From: Alphaproteobacteria bacterium
GTDB lineage: Bacteria; Pseudomonadota; Alphaproteobacteria; Micavibrionales; Micavibrionaceae
Direction of reading: 5' to 3'
Length of the DNA: 64,000 nucleotides
Assembly: GCA_016699735.1 (NCBI GenBank)
Contig: CP065008.1
Span: forward strand, 1,798,001 to 1,862,000
A model generated the notes under the pieces. The model searched no databases. It saw only the letters and a program-made list of their open reading frames with translations, and had not been told where the DNA came from. The position numbers were made by a program, and so were the translations under genes. The stretch's first letter is position 1. Every line of letters begins with the position of its first letter. Shown in pieces: positions 35,615 to 44,654 of this stretch.

Positions 35615-36778
35615 GTGCGCGTGAAGCTCCCCTCCATCACGGCGCCCCGGATTCAGGACTTCGACAAAAAGTCTCTCGCGGCCGGCTTGGGTCTCGTCAT
35701 CTTCTTTTTTCTCGCGCTTTATTTTTACGCCCTCGTCAACGCCGCCGGAACCTACGAAAAAATGGAATCCGTTCTGGCCAGCCACAAGGTGCTGCTCTAT
35801 ACACCGGAAGAAGAGAGAACATCAGAGGAGACACATAAAGATCACGCACAGGCGCCCCAACCGGAAGCCGATCCTGAAACCGCACTGATAAAATCCCCGG
35901 TCAGCGGGCTGTTCGAAGAAACCGACTACGGCAAGCTTCCCCTCCTCCGCCAGCATGACGGTATGACCAGCTTCGCCGCCTATAAACGCCCGCCGCCGCC
36001 GCTGGACTCAAAGAAACCGTCTATAGCCATTCTTCTGACTGATATCGGCCTCTCTCCCAAAAACGCCAAGGCGGCGCTTGAATCCATACCAGCGGAAATC
36101 AGCTTGCTGCTGAGCCCCTACGCGCAATCGCCTGATACATGGCGCGAACTCTCCCGCAAAAAGGGACATGAAACTTGGCTCAACATCCCCGCGGAAAGCA
36201 AAAACATCGCCCATGCCGACCCCGGCCCTGCCGCCCTTCTGATCCGCGATGACGTGGACAGCAACAGGAACAGGCTCTACTGGTCCATGGCCCGCACCAC
36301 CGGCTATGTCGGCCTCGCCAGCTTTCTCGACGACTCTTTCCTGATGGCGCAAAAAAATTTCCGCGCCGTTTTCCAAAGCGGTCTGGAACGCGGCCTCGCC
36401 TATCTCGAACTCAACCCCGCCGCTGCAGACTATCTGCAGGGCGTCACCCTGAAAGCCGGCGTTCCAGGACTAAAGGCGGATATGTGGATTGTCAGGCCGC
36501 AGGGCGAAAATTCCTTTGAATCTCTGGAAAAAACCGCCCGTGAAAAGGGCTACGCCCTGGGGGTCATGCCCGCCTACCCGCAGCAGACTAAAATGCTCGA
36601 ACTTTGGCTCAAATCGTTGAACCAGAAAGGCTTCGTTCTGGTCCCCGTCTCTTCACTGGCTGAAATCCAGAAGGGCGGAACCGTTGGCACCTCCGGTCAC
36701 GCCGAAACACTCACCCCCCACCATCTGGACACCTCCGACCATATCGAGCCGGAGCCGCCCCAGACCGCCCTGCACTAA
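35615..36778 (+). CDS. Divergent polysaccharide deacetylase family protein
   Basis: A 387-residue protein starting at GTG. One membrane anchor (LGLVIFFFLALYFYALV) is followed by an acidic linker and a domain that matches the divergent polysaccharide deacetylase family (PF04748): PSIAILLTDIGLSPKNAKAA, LLLSPYAQSP, GHETWLNIPAE and FLDDSFLMAQ. Family members keep the NodB-like barrel but often lack full metal ligands; activity is unproven. The gene lies between ctpA and rppH, its usual place in alphaproteobacteria. Confidence 0.86.
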   Translation: MRVKLPSITAPRIQDFDKKSLAAGLGLVIFFFLALYFYALVNAAGTYEKMESVLASHKVLLYTPEEERTSEETHKDHAQAPQPEADPETALIKSPVSGLFEETDYGKLPLLRQHDGMTSFAAYKRPPPPLDSKKPSIAILLTDIGLSPKNAKAALESIPAEISLLLSPYAQSPDTWRELSRKKGHETWLNIPAESKNIAHADPGPAALLIRDDVDSNRNRLYWSMARTTGYVGLASFLDDSFLMAQKNFRAVFQSGLERGLAYLELNPAAADYLQGVTLKAGVPGLKADMWIVRPQGENSFESLEKTAREKGYALGVMPAYPQQTKMLELWLKSLNQKGFVLVPVSSLAEIQKGGTVGTSGHAETLTPHHLDTSDHIEPEPPQTALH

Positions 36779-36791
36779 AGGGGAAATAACG

Positions 36792-37271
36792 ATGCCCGCA
36801 AAAAAAAGCACCTCTTCACTACCCTACCGCCCCTGCGTCGGTATCGTTCTTCTGAACACAGAAAAAAAAGTCTTCGTCGGCGAACGCATCGACACCCCCG
36901 GCGCCTGGCAGATGCCGCAGGGCGGCATAGACTTCGACGAGGATATCAAGGGCGCAGCCCTGCGCGAACTCTTCGAGGAAATCGGCACAGCCCAAGCCGA
37001 AATCATCCGCATCGCCGAAAAAAAATTACGCTACGACCTGCCCGAAAGCACCCGTCAGAAACTCTGGGACGGAACCTATAAAGGGCAGGAACAGACCTGG
37101 GTCGCCGCAAAATTCACCGGACAGGACAGCGACATTTGCCTGACTGCCCACGATCCGCCGGAATTCTCCAACTGGCAATGGGTCAGACTAAAGGAGACGA
37201 TCGACCTCATCGTTCCCTTCAAGCGCGACACTTACCGCCAGATCATCGAAATGTTCGCCGACCTTGTTTAG
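36792..37271 (+). CDS. rppH: RNA pyrophosphohydrolase RppH
   Basis: From the ATG at 36792 the product has 159 residues. The Nudix box GGIDFDEDIKGAALRELFEE followed by IGT fits GX5EX7REUXEEXGU exactly. The start YRPCVGIVLLN and the tail NWQWVRLKETIDLIVPFKRDTY are typical of RppH, which removes pyrophosphate from 5' ends and triggers mRNA decay. It is convergent with tolB. Confidence 0.95.
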   Translation: MPAKKSTSSLPYRPCVGIVLLNTEKKVFVGERIDTPGAWQMPQGGIDFDEDIKGAALRELFEEIGTAQAEIIRIAEKKLRYDLPESTRQKLWDGTYKGQEQTWVAAKFTGQDSDICLTAHDPPEFSNWQWVRLKETIDLIVPFKRDTYRQIIEMFADLV

Positions 37272-37311
37272 TTACGGCTACAAAAACTTACAGCTTTTAT
37301 AAAGTCAGCGA

Positions 37312-37387
37312 AAACAAGGGCTTTCGAGAACCGCATCGCAGAATACTTAAGGTATTTGAGAAGCGGAAGCGCAGAAAGCCCTTGTTT
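37312..37387. repeat. Long imperfect hairpin between rppH and tolB
   Basis: A perfect 14-base inverted repeat (37312-37325 with 37374-37387, AAACAAGGGCTTTC and its complement) encloses inner pairings CCGC (37331-37334) with GCGG (37363-37366) and AATAC with GTATT. It sits between convergent genes; neither strand has a good T-tract, so it may be a bidirectional stop for RNA decay or a small palindromic element. Confidence 0.7.
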
Positions 37388-37411
37388 GCAGTTCTTTAGA
37401 AAAGCTTTGAT

Positions 37412-38740
37412 TTAAGGGTTAATCGGCGACCAAGCTGGATCGGACCCATCGCGGGGAGTCTTGAGAACCCGCTCGTTATACCCCGTGATATCGATGGTAT
37501 AAAGCTTCGCCGAACGGCTGCCCCCCGCCGGCGTCTCCTTGAAGTATGTCAGGACACGCCCGTTGGGCGACCAGCTCGGCCCCTCGACGTGATAGGCATT
37601 GGAGATCAGGCGTTCGCCCGTCCCGTCCGCACGGATCACCCCGATATAGAACTTGCCCTGATACATCCGCGTGAAGGCAATCCAGTCTCCGCGCGGTGAC
37701 CACACCGGACTGGCATACCGCCCCTTGCCGAAGGTGATGCGCTTCGCACCTGATCCGTCCGCGCTCATAACATAAAGCTGCTGCGATCCGCCCCGGTCGG
37801 ATTCGAACACGATCTGACTTCCATCAGGAGAATAGGAGGGCGCAGTATCGATCCCCGGCGTATTGGTGATCCGCACAGGATTCCGCGACCCGACATCCAT
37901 GACGTAGATATCCGTGTTCCCGCCCCGCGCAAGACTCATGATGATCCGCCGCCCATCGGGGGAAAAGCGCGGCGCAAACGTCATACCCGGAAACGTGCCC
38001 AACTCCGTATGCCGCCCGGAACCAAGGTCATAAAGAAACACGCGCGGCTTCCCGCCCTGATAGGACAAATACGTGATCCGCTGCGTCTCCGGAGAAAAGC
38101 GCGGAGTCAGCACCAGATAAGACCCGTCGGTCAGATATTTATGGTTCGCGCCGTCCTGATCCATGATCGCCAGACGCTTGATCCGCTTGTTGGCGGGACC
38201 GTATTCGGAAACATAAACCACGCGGCTGTCGAAATAGGCACCCTCGCCCGTAATCCGCTTATAGATTTCATCCGACATGATATGCGCGATCCGCCGCCAA
38301 TTAGCATCCGTCGTCGTGTACGCCATGCCGATGAGCTGCTGCTGGTTGAACACGTCCCACAGCCGGAACTCGACCCGCGACTGCCCGTTGCCCGCCCGCG
38401 TGACGCGTCCGGTGACCAGAGCTTCGGCGCCCGTCGCCCGCCACTCGGCAAACCGCACACCTTCCTGCTCAATAGAAGCCGGAGCCTGCACGAACGACCG
38501 TGGGTTGATCGGGGCAAACAGGCCCGACCGCTCAAGGTTCGCGGTCACGATCCCCGGAATATCGGCGGCCAAGCGCTCACTATCGGCAGAGTCAGCAAAA
38601 AAACTGCTGATCGCGATGGGTCGTGGCTTCATGTTGGGACGGTCAATGACGATCTCCGTTTCCTGCGCGAACGCAGGAAAAGCCGACAGCATGACGACGA
38701 GTGAAAACACGGCAAAAAGTCTGATTGAGCGTAAAAACAT
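37412..38740 (-). CDS. tolB: Tol-Pal system protein TolB
   Basis: From the ATG at 38740, which has AAGGGA about 7 bases upstream, the product is 442 residues with a signal peptide (ending AFPAFAQ). An N-terminal alpha/beta domain (ISSFFADSADSERLAADIPG) is followed by a six-bladed propeller with repeats such as FSPDGRRIIMS, YSPDGSQIVFES and WSPNGRVLTYF. TolB is periplasmic and links TolA and Pal. It is the last gene of the yebC-to-tolB run; pal does not follow. Confidence 0.95.
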   Translation of the reverse strand: MFLRSIRLFAVFSLVVMLSAFPAFAQETEIVIDRPNMKPRPIAISSFFADSADSERLAADIPGIVTANLERSGLFAPINPRSFVQAPASIEQEGVRFAEWRATGAEALVTGRVTRAGNGQSRVEFRLWDVFNQQQLIGMAYTTTDANWRRIAHIMSDEIYKRITGEGAYFDSRVVYVSEYGPANKRIKRLAIMDQDGANHKYLTDGSYLVLTPRFSPETQRITYLSYQGGKPRVFLYDLGSGRHTELGTFPGMTFAPRFSPDGRRIIMSLARGGNTDIYVMDVGSRNPVRITNTPGIDTAPSYSPDGSQIVFESDRGGSQQLYVMSADGSGAKRITFGKGRYASPVWSPRGDWIAFTRMYQGKFYIGVIRADGTGERLISNAYHVEGPSWSPNGRVLTYFKETPAGGSRSAKLYTIDITGYNERVLKTPRDGSDPAWSPINP

Positions 38741-38797
38741 GGCCATCCCTTGAAATGGTTTATAAAACACAGAAAAAGAATCGGGCATACCAGAATT

Positions 38798-39745
38798 CTA
38801 TATCATGCCTCTGGGATCAAATGTAGCCCTGAACACCTTGAACTGCTCGTATTTGTCGGGCGGAATATTAAGCCGCGAACATTGCGGATTCAACAGGGCG
38901 TTGCGGGCAGAACTGGCAAAACTGTTAAATTTGGGATCGGAACCGTAAAGCCCCCCATCCAGAATCTCGACCCTTTTGACAACAAAATCCGGCCCAACGT
39001 GAACACGCACAGTCACTTTCATATTCTGGATGCCCTCCGCACCGGGGTCGATGTTCCAGCACGGCTGGATGCCGCGCTTGATCGCATCAATCTCGCTGGC
39101 CGTAATCTCGGAACCAAGAGACGCAATCTGCGACGGCTTGGACGATTTACTAGTGGATTCAGACAAAATCTGATCCAGAGTCCGGTCCTTCTTATCATCC
39201 GGTGAAATATCTTTGAGCAAACTGCTCAGATCACGTTTTGGTTTTTCCGCAGGCTTCTCTTTCGGCTTGTCCTGAACCTTTTCAACAACAGGCTTCGGCG
39301 GCTTGGGCTTCGTTTTGGGAATCGGGGCGGGAACGGTATCCTCAGGCAAAGGAATCTGCTCCTGCGGCTCCGGCTTCTCGACGGGCGGCGCGGGCACCTC
39401 CTCGGCGATCTCCGGCTCCTTCGGCGTCTCCAGAACGGGCGGCGACTCTTCGTTGTTATAGACGGGTTCAGGCGTGGCCGTCGGCGTCTCCTCGCTCACC
39501 TCCTCCGGCTTGTTCGGCGGCGCCATGAAATCCGTCTGCGCGATCTCGGTGATATCCACCATCTCCACGGTCACAGCCGAAGGCATGATAATCGGCGGCG
39601 GCGTCAGATAAGGCAGCGTCACGATCCCGAGCAACAGAACGCTGAGATGCAAAAGCACAGACCCCACCAGCGGCGATGTCATCCCGGCAAAGGGGTGATC
39701 CTCCTCCGGCGGCCGGTAATGCATCGTTGCAACGGCGGCGTTCAC
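38798..39745 (-). CDS. tolA: TolA-like envelope energy transducer
   Basis: A 315-residue protein with one N-terminal membrane segment (SVLLHLSVLLLGIVTLPYL), a long proline/glutamate/lysine-rich spacer (about 75-215) and a C-terminal domain with a cysteine pair (QPCWNID, NPQCSR) matching the TolA domain III pattern (AIKRGIQPCWNIDPGAEG, NMKVTVRVHV). It spans the periplasm and transmits energy from TolQR during division. Confidence 0.88.
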   Translation of the reverse strand: MNAAVATMHYRPPEEDHPFAGMTSPLVGSVLLHLSVLLLGIVTLPYLTPPPIIMPSAVTVEMVDITEIAQTDFMAPPNKPEEVSEETPTATPEPVYNNEESPPVLETPKEPEIAEEVPAPPVEKPEPQEQIPLPEDTVPAPIPKTKPKPPKPVVEKVQDKPKEKPAEKPKRDLSSLLKDISPDDKKDRTLDQILSESTSKSSKPSQIASLGSEITASEIDAIKRGIQPCWNIDPGAEGIQNMKVTVRVHVGPDFVVKRVEILDGGLYGSDPKFNSFASSARNALLNPQCSRLNIPPDKYEQFKVFRATFDPRGMI

Positions 39746-39757
39746 GGCAATAGCCCC

Positions 39758-40204
39758 CTACTGTTCCGGCTGCGAGACCAGAGCCACCTTGGTAAATCCG
39801 GCAGCACTCACCAGCCCGATGAGTTTTGAAACCTCGCCGTAAGGCAATTCGCGGTCGGCACGAATATAAATCCGAGCCTCCTCGTTCCCCTCCAGCATCC
39901 CGGTCAGAAGCCCGACCAGATTATCGTTATTGGTTTCCGTCTCCCCGATGAAAATCTTGCCCTCTTTGTTCACGCTGATTTCGATCGGCTTGCTGTCGGG
40001 GTTTTCGACCGGCTTGGCCTTGGAATTCGGCAGATCGACCTGCACCCCGGCGGTCAGGAGCGGCGCCGCGACCATGAAAATAATCAGCAGCACCAACATA
40101 ACATCGACCAGCGGCGTGACGTTGATCTCCGAAATCGCCCCCGCGGAACTCGACCGCCGCCGCCTGCGCGAGGAACCCGAACCGCCTGAAATCATCATCG
40201 CCAT
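39758..40204 (-). CDS. tolR: TolR (ExbD/TolR family)
   Basis: A 148-residue inner-membrane protein. After a Ser/Arg-rich N-terminus, the membrane helix begins INVTPLVDVMLVLLIIFM, where the aspartate is the proton-pathway residue. The periplasmic domain includes RADRELPYGEVSKLIGL. It lies between tolQ and tolA. Confidence 0.93.
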   Translation of the reverse strand: MAMMISGGSGSSRRRRRSSSAGAISEINVTPLVDVMLVLLIIFMVAAPLLTAGVQVDLPNSKAKPVENPDSKPIEISVNKEGKIFIGETETNNDNLVGLLTGMLEGNEEARIYIRADRELPYGEVSKLIGLVSAAGFTKVALVSQPEQ

Positions 40205-40227
40205 AGCAAAAATCCTTCTTCTCGTCT

Positions 40228-40992
40228 TTACGCCACGCGCTTGCTGCCGCCATTGGGAATCTTCCCGGCATCCTGATTATCCATATGCCGTGAGAGAATA
40301 GCCGAAAACTCGTCCGTAAACGCCTCAAGCCGATCCGCATAACGGTTCAGACGGCTGTTCAAAAAGTTATAGGCCACAGAAGCGGGAATAGCCGCGACAA
40401 GCCCAAGCGCCGTGGCAAACAGCGCCTCCGCGATCCCCGGCGCGACGACCGCAAGGCTCGTGTTGTTGGTGTTGGCGATCTGCTGAAAACTGTGCATGAT
40501 CCCCCAAACCGTTCCGAACAGGCCGATAAAAGGGGCCGAGGACGCCACGCTGGCCAGGAACGTCATCCCGCGCTCCAGCTTGTTCATCTCCCGCCCGATC
40601 ATGACCGACATCGACCGCTCGACCCGCTGCTTGAGGCTGGCTTGCAAACTCTCCCGTGCGGGTAAACCGCCAACGACCCCCGCCTTCCACTCATCCATCC
40701 CCGCGGCGAACGTATGCAGCATCGGATCGTCCTTGCTCTTTTTCACGCGCTCGTAAATCTTGTCCAGCGGCTCACCTGACCAGAATGAATCCTCGAAACG
40801 ATCCGCCCGTCGGTTCAGCTTGGCCAGCTGCCCGCGCTTGGACATAATGATCGCCCAAGACCAGATCGACGCGAAGACAAGAACGAGAATGACGCACTTC
40901 ACCACAAGATCCGCGTTCATGAACAACGCAATCGCGCTCATATCCGCCGCCGTGAATTCGCCTAGATTTTCCGCCGCAATATCAGATGCCAT
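40228..40992 (-). CDS. tolQ: TolQ (MotA/TolQ/ExbB family)
   Basis: A 254-residue inner-membrane protein with three membrane helices. The family core PFIGLFGTVWGIMHSFQQI and the later LFATALGLVAAIPASVAYN with conserved Thr and small residues form the channel around TolR. First of tolQRAB, 6 bases after ybgC on the same strand. Confidence 0.95.
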   Translation of the reverse strand: MASDIAAENLGEFTAADMSAIALFMNADLVVKCVILVLVFASIWSWAIIMSKRGQLAKLNRRADRFEDSFWSGEPLDKIYERVKKSKDDPMLHTFAAGMDEWKAGVVGGLPARESLQASLKQRVERSMSVMIGREMNKLERGMTFLASVASSAPFIGLFGTVWGIMHSFQQIANTNNTSLAVVAPGIAEALFATALGLVAAIPASVAYNFLNSRLNRYADRLEAFTDEFSAILSRHMDNQDAGKIPNGGSKRVA

Positions 40993-40998
40993 AGTGTG

Positions 40999-41451
40999 TC
41001 AGTCTCCGGTAAAAAGATGGTTTTCCTTGTAGTTCATAAAGGCCTGACGGACTTCCTCGGGAAGGCGCACAGGCTGGATTTTTTCCGTATCTACACATAC
41101 CAAGACGACGTGCATGTCACAAATCAATTCCTCTTCACTAAGGCCGTTTTCAGCCGCTTTTTCGCGGAAAACCGACTGATGCATCGTAAAACTGGTGTTT
41201 TTCATGGTCTCAATAGAGCTTTGCATAATAAGGAGATCATCCAGAAAGGCGGGCTTGTGATAATCGACCTCTATACGACGAACGACAAAGATCATTCCTT
41301 TGTTTTTTTTCAGCTCTGTATTTTCAAACCCGACAGCCCGCAAAAACTCCGTCCGCCCCCGCTCGGCGAATTTGAGGAAATTGGCATGATACACGACGCC
41401 CCCGGCATCGGTATCTTCATAATAAACGCGGAGGGGGATTTTATGTTTCAT
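40999..41451 (-). CDS. ybgC: Acyl-CoA thioesterase YbgC (hotdog fold)
   Basis: A 150-residue hotdog-fold thioesterase. The active-site motif YYEDTDAGGVVYHANFLKF is intact, with the catalytic Asp. YbgC leads the tol cluster in most proteobacteria and is tied to phospholipid metabolism. Confidence 0.93.
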   Translation of the reverse strand: MKHKIPLRVYYEDTDAGGVVYHANFLKFAERGRTEFLRAVGFENTELKKNKGMIFVVRRIEVDYHKPAFLDDLLIMQSSIETMKNTSFTMHQSVFREKAAENGLSEEELICDMHVVLVCVDTEKIQPVRLPEEVRQAFMNYKENHLFTGD

Positions 41452-41475
41452 GGGGATCCGGCGAAGTTATAACAC

Positions 41476-42552
41476 TTAATCAACAGATTCATCAACATCG
41501 GGATCAAGCAGATCGGGTTGCGTAACGCCTCGGGGCGCAGTCAATCCCAAAGTTGTGTACCCCTTCCCCGCCAGCATCCGCCCCCGCGGAGTTCTCTGCA
41601 CGAACCCTTGTTGCATGAGGTAAGGCTCGATCACATCCTCAATCATATCGCGCTGTTCGGACAAGGCCGCCGAGAGCGTCTCCACCCCGACCGGTCCGCC
41701 GCTGTAATGCTCCGCGATGCACCGCAGATAACGTCGATCCATAGAGTCAAGACCGCTGGCATCGACATCCAGCCGCGTCAAGGCGAGATCGACAAGCTTC
41801 GCATCCATCGCAGCAGATTTTAAAGCCAACGCAAAATCCCGAACACGCCGCGTCAGCCGCCCCGCAATCCTGGGCGTTCCCCGTGAGCGCCGCGCAATCT
41901 CCAACGCCCCGTCCGCAGTAATCGGAATATCCAGCAAACGCGCCGTGCGCGAAACGATCAGAGTCAAATCCTCCGGCCCGTAAAATTCCAGCCGCAGCGG
42001 AATTCCAAACCGATCCCGCAGCGGCCCGGTCAACAACCCGCTGCGCGTCGTCGCCCCGATCAGAGTAAAAGGCGCCAACTCAATCTGGATCGACCGCGCC
42101 GCCGGCCCCTCACCGATAATGAGGTCCAGCTTCCCGTCCTCCATCGCCGGATATAAAATCTCCTCCACGGCAGGATTCAAACGGTGAATTTCATCAATGA
42201 ATAAAACATCGAACGGCTGGAGGTTAGTAAGAAGAGCGGCAAGATCGCCGGATTTAACGATCACCGGACCGGACGTCGCCCTGAAACCCACGCCGAGTTC
42301 ACGCGACACGATCTGTGCCAGTGTAGTTTTCCCCAAGCCCGGAGGACCAAATAATAAAACATGATCCATCGCCTCCTTGCGCGCCCGCGCCGAGTGGATA
42401 AACACCCGCAAATTTTCGCACAGACTCTGCTGCCCGATAAATTCAGACAAAGTCGCCGGACGCAACGCCATCTCCTGCGGCGGCTCGGCCTCCTGCGAAA
42501 CAGCGACAACATCCTGATTCCGAATTTTCTTCTGCGCGTCCTGTCCGCTCAT
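41476..42552 (-). CDS. ruvB: Holliday junction helicase RuvB
   Basis: A 358-residue AAA+ motor. Walker A GPPGLGKT is at 69-76, Walker B DEIH at 120-123, and the sensor motif GATTRSGLLTGPLRDRFG follows; the C-terminal winged helix ends VQRTPRGRMLAGKGY. It overlaps ruvA by 4 bases (ATGA), showing translational coupling. Confidence 0.97.
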   Translation of the reverse strand: MSGQDAQKKIRNQDVVAVSQEAEPPQEMALRPATLSEFIGQQSLCENLRVFIHSARARKEAMDHVLLFGPPGLGKTTLAQIVSRELGVGFRATSGPVIVKSGDLAALLTNLQPFDVLFIDEIHRLNPAVEEILYPAMEDGKLDLIIGEGPAARSIQIELAPFTLIGATTRSGLLTGPLRDRFGIPLRLEFYGPEDLTLIVSRTARLLDIPITADGALEIARRSRGTPRIAGRLTRRVRDFALALKSAAMDAKLVDLALTRLDVDASGLDSMDRRYLRCIAEHYSGGPVGVETLSAALSEQRDMIEDVIEPYLMQQGFVQRTPRGRMLAGKGYTTLGLTAPRGVTQPDLLDPDVDESVD

Positions 42553-43175
42553 ACGCTCAGCTCCTTCAACGCCAGCCGGATCAGGCTCTGCAGATTCCCC
42601 TGCTCATTATCGTTCGCTTTGCTTTTAGCAACCATCACGGCGGCAAAAGCCTCCGTCCGTGCATAACCGAGGTTGGTCAGCGCCGAAACCGCATCCTGAT
42701 CGACAACATTGTCGCCAGTAGCTTCACCACCCGAAACCTTTGTCCGCGCAACACTCTCCGGCGAAAGCTCAACCTTCCCGGCCTTGTCCTTAAGTTCCGT
42801 CAGCAAACGCGCCGCCAGCTTCGGCCCCACCCCGTCCGCCTGCGTCAGCGCCGCCTTATCCTGCGAGGCAATGACAAATCCAAGCCGATCCGGCGGACAA
42901 ACGCTCAAAATCGCCATGGCGACTTTCGCGCCAACCCCCTGCACGCTGGTCAGAAGCCTGAACCATTCGCGCTCCGCTGCCTCCGCAAACCCGAACAGCG
43001 TAATAGCGTCTTCGCGGACCTGCGTGATGATCAAAAGCGCGGCGGGATCGCCCGCCTGCCCGATCCGCGACAAGGTCCGCCCGCTGGCCTGCACCAGATA
43101 CCCCACGCCGCCGACATCGAGAATGAGATGATCCTTGCCGAAGGAGTCAATAACACCGGAAAGCTTGCCGATCAT
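42549..43175 (-). CDS. ruvA: Holliday junction helicase subunit RuvA
   Basis: A 208-residue junction-binding protein. Domain I (MIGKLSGVIDSFGKDHLILD), the tandem helix-hairpin-helix motifs (VQGVGAKVAMAIL and ADGVGPKLAARLLTEL) and the RuvB-binding C-terminal domain are all present. It overlaps ruvC and ruvB by 4 bases each. Confidence 0.96.
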   Translation of the reverse strand: MIGKLSGVIDSFGKDHLILDVGGVGYLVQASGRTLSRIGQAGDPAALLIITQVREDAITLFGFAEAAEREWFRLLTSVQGVGAKVAMAILSVCPPDRLGFVIASQDKAALTQADGVGPKLAARLLTELKDKAGKVELSPESVARTKVSGGEATGDNVVDQDAVSALTNLGYARTEAFAAVMVAKSKANDNEQGNLQSLIRLALKELSV

Positions 43176-43675
43176 GACGCGCCTTTACTCTTTGTTGTTC
43201 TTTTGTTCCACTCCCCATAATGCGCGTGACAAATCGCCACCGCAAGCGCATCCGCCTCATCCGCGCCAATCGGTCCACAAGCCGGAAGCAGCCGCCGCAC
43301 CATCATCTGGATCTGGTTTTTCGCGGCATGACCCGACCCTGTGACGGATTTTTTGACCGTATTCGCGGCATATTCCGCGACCTCCAGCCCGAACAGCGCA
43401 GGAACAGCCATCAGAACCCCCCGCGCCTGCCCCAGTTTCAACGCGGATAAGGCATTCGTGTTGACGAACGTCTCCTCGATCGCCGCACTCTGCGGCTGAT
43501 GGGTTTTAATAATTTCGGAAAGCCCCTCATGCAGGAAGGCGAGCCGCCGCGCTGCGCTATGTCCGGCGTCTGTTTTGATCAGACCGCACCCGCGAAAGCG
43601 CAGGGTATGGCCGTTAATGTCGACAAGTCCCCAGCCCGTTTTCTGCAGGCCCGGATCGATTCCCAGAATCAGCAT
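43172..43675 (-). CDS. ruvC: Holliday junction resolvase RuvC
   Basis: A 167-residue RNase H-fold nuclease. The acidic residues lie in ILGIDPGLQKTGWG, AIEETFVNTN and DEADALAVAICH. It resolves four-way junctions bound by RuvAB and starts the coupled ruvCAB set 9 bases after yebC. Confidence 0.96.
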   Translation of the reverse strand: MLILGIDPGLQKTGWGLVDINGHTLRFRGCGLIKTDAGHSAARRLAFLHEGLSEIIKTHQPQSAAIEETFVNTNALSALKLGQARGVLMAVPALFGLEVAEYAANTVKKSVTGSGHAAKNQIQMMVRRLLPACGPIGADEADALAVAICHAHYGEWNKRTTKSKGAS

Positions 43676-43684
43676 GGCCCGAGT

Positions 43685-44440
43685 CTAACCCGAAGCCAGA
43701 AGTTTCTCCATGATTTCATCTGAAAGCTCGAAGTTTGCAGTCACGCTCTGCACATCGTCATTATCCTCCAGAGCCTCGATGAGCGCGATGACGTCCTTCG
43801 CCACCTCCTCCGAAACGGGGATCGTCACATTGGGGCGCCAGACCAGCCCGCCTTTCTCCGGTTCCCCGAACTTTTCCTCCAGCGCCCAGCGCACATTTCC
43901 GAACTGATCAGGAGCGCAGGTAATCTCATGCCCCTCGCTGCTGCTTTCGACATTGTCGGCCCCGGCTTCCAGCACCGCCTCGAACATCTGCTCGGCACTG
44001 GCTTTGGAAGCGGGATAGAATATCTCCCCGATCCGGTCGAACATGAAATTCACGCACCCCGTAGCGCCAAGCTCCCCCTCATTCTTGCTGAAAATTGTCC
44101 GCACTTCCCCCGCCGTCCGATTTTTATTATTGGTCAGACACTCGACAATCACCGCCACCCCACCCGGCGCATAGCCCTCATAACGGATCTGGTCGTAATT
44201 CTCGGCGTCTGCTCCCCCTGCACCTTTCAGGATCGCCCGCTCAATCCCATCCTTCGGCATGGACTGCCCGCGGGCGGTGGCAATCGCCAGCCGCAACCTT
44301 GGGTTCATTGCCGGGTCCGCCCCGCCCAGCTTGGCCGCGACCGTAATCTCCCGCCCCAGCTTGGAAAAGACTTTCGCCCGCTTGGCATCCTGCGCCCCCT
44401 TGCGGTGCTTGATATTGGCATATTTGGAATGGCCGGCCAT
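43685..44440 (-). CDS. yebC: YebC/PmpR family protein
   Basis: A 251-residue protein with the full YebC/TACO1 pattern: MAGHSKYANIKHRKGAQDAK at the start, GYAPGGVAVIVECLTNNKNRT and the C-terminal EALEDNDDVQSV. Members act in translation or as DNA-binding regulators. It heads the run yebC-ruvCAB-ybgC-tolQRAB. Confidence 0.95.
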   Translation of the reverse strand: MAGHSKYANIKHRKGAQDAKRAKVFSKLGREITVAAKLGGADPAMNPRLRLAIATARGQSMPKDGIERAILKGAGGADAENYDQIRYEGYAPGGVAVIVECLTNNKNRTAGEVRTIFSKNEGELGATGCVNFMFDRIGEIFYPASKASAEQMFEAVLEAGADNVESSSEGHEITCAPDQFGNVRWALEEKFGEPEKGGLVWRPNVTIPVSEEVAKDVIALIEALEDNDDVQSVTANFELSDEIMEKLLASG

Positions 44441-44654
44441 TGCGCTGCTCCTCTATAAAAAAACCAAAGACCCCGAATTAAGAAAATATTAGGCTTTCAG
44501 GGCAACAATGGCATGGTAATGACGGCGCCAAAGTATAAGGAGAGCCAAGACTGTTGAAAAGTCTGATCTTTAACCGTCTGCGGCTTTTTTTTTCAGACGC
44601 TGCAAACGATAATAGATCAATTCAGGCAGGCAGGGCAGAAAAAGACATTCACGA

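Noticed and set aside
44575..44599. CGTCTG and CAGACG flanking a T run before the receiver gene as a terminator
   Set aside because: The T run lies in the loop rather than after the stem.
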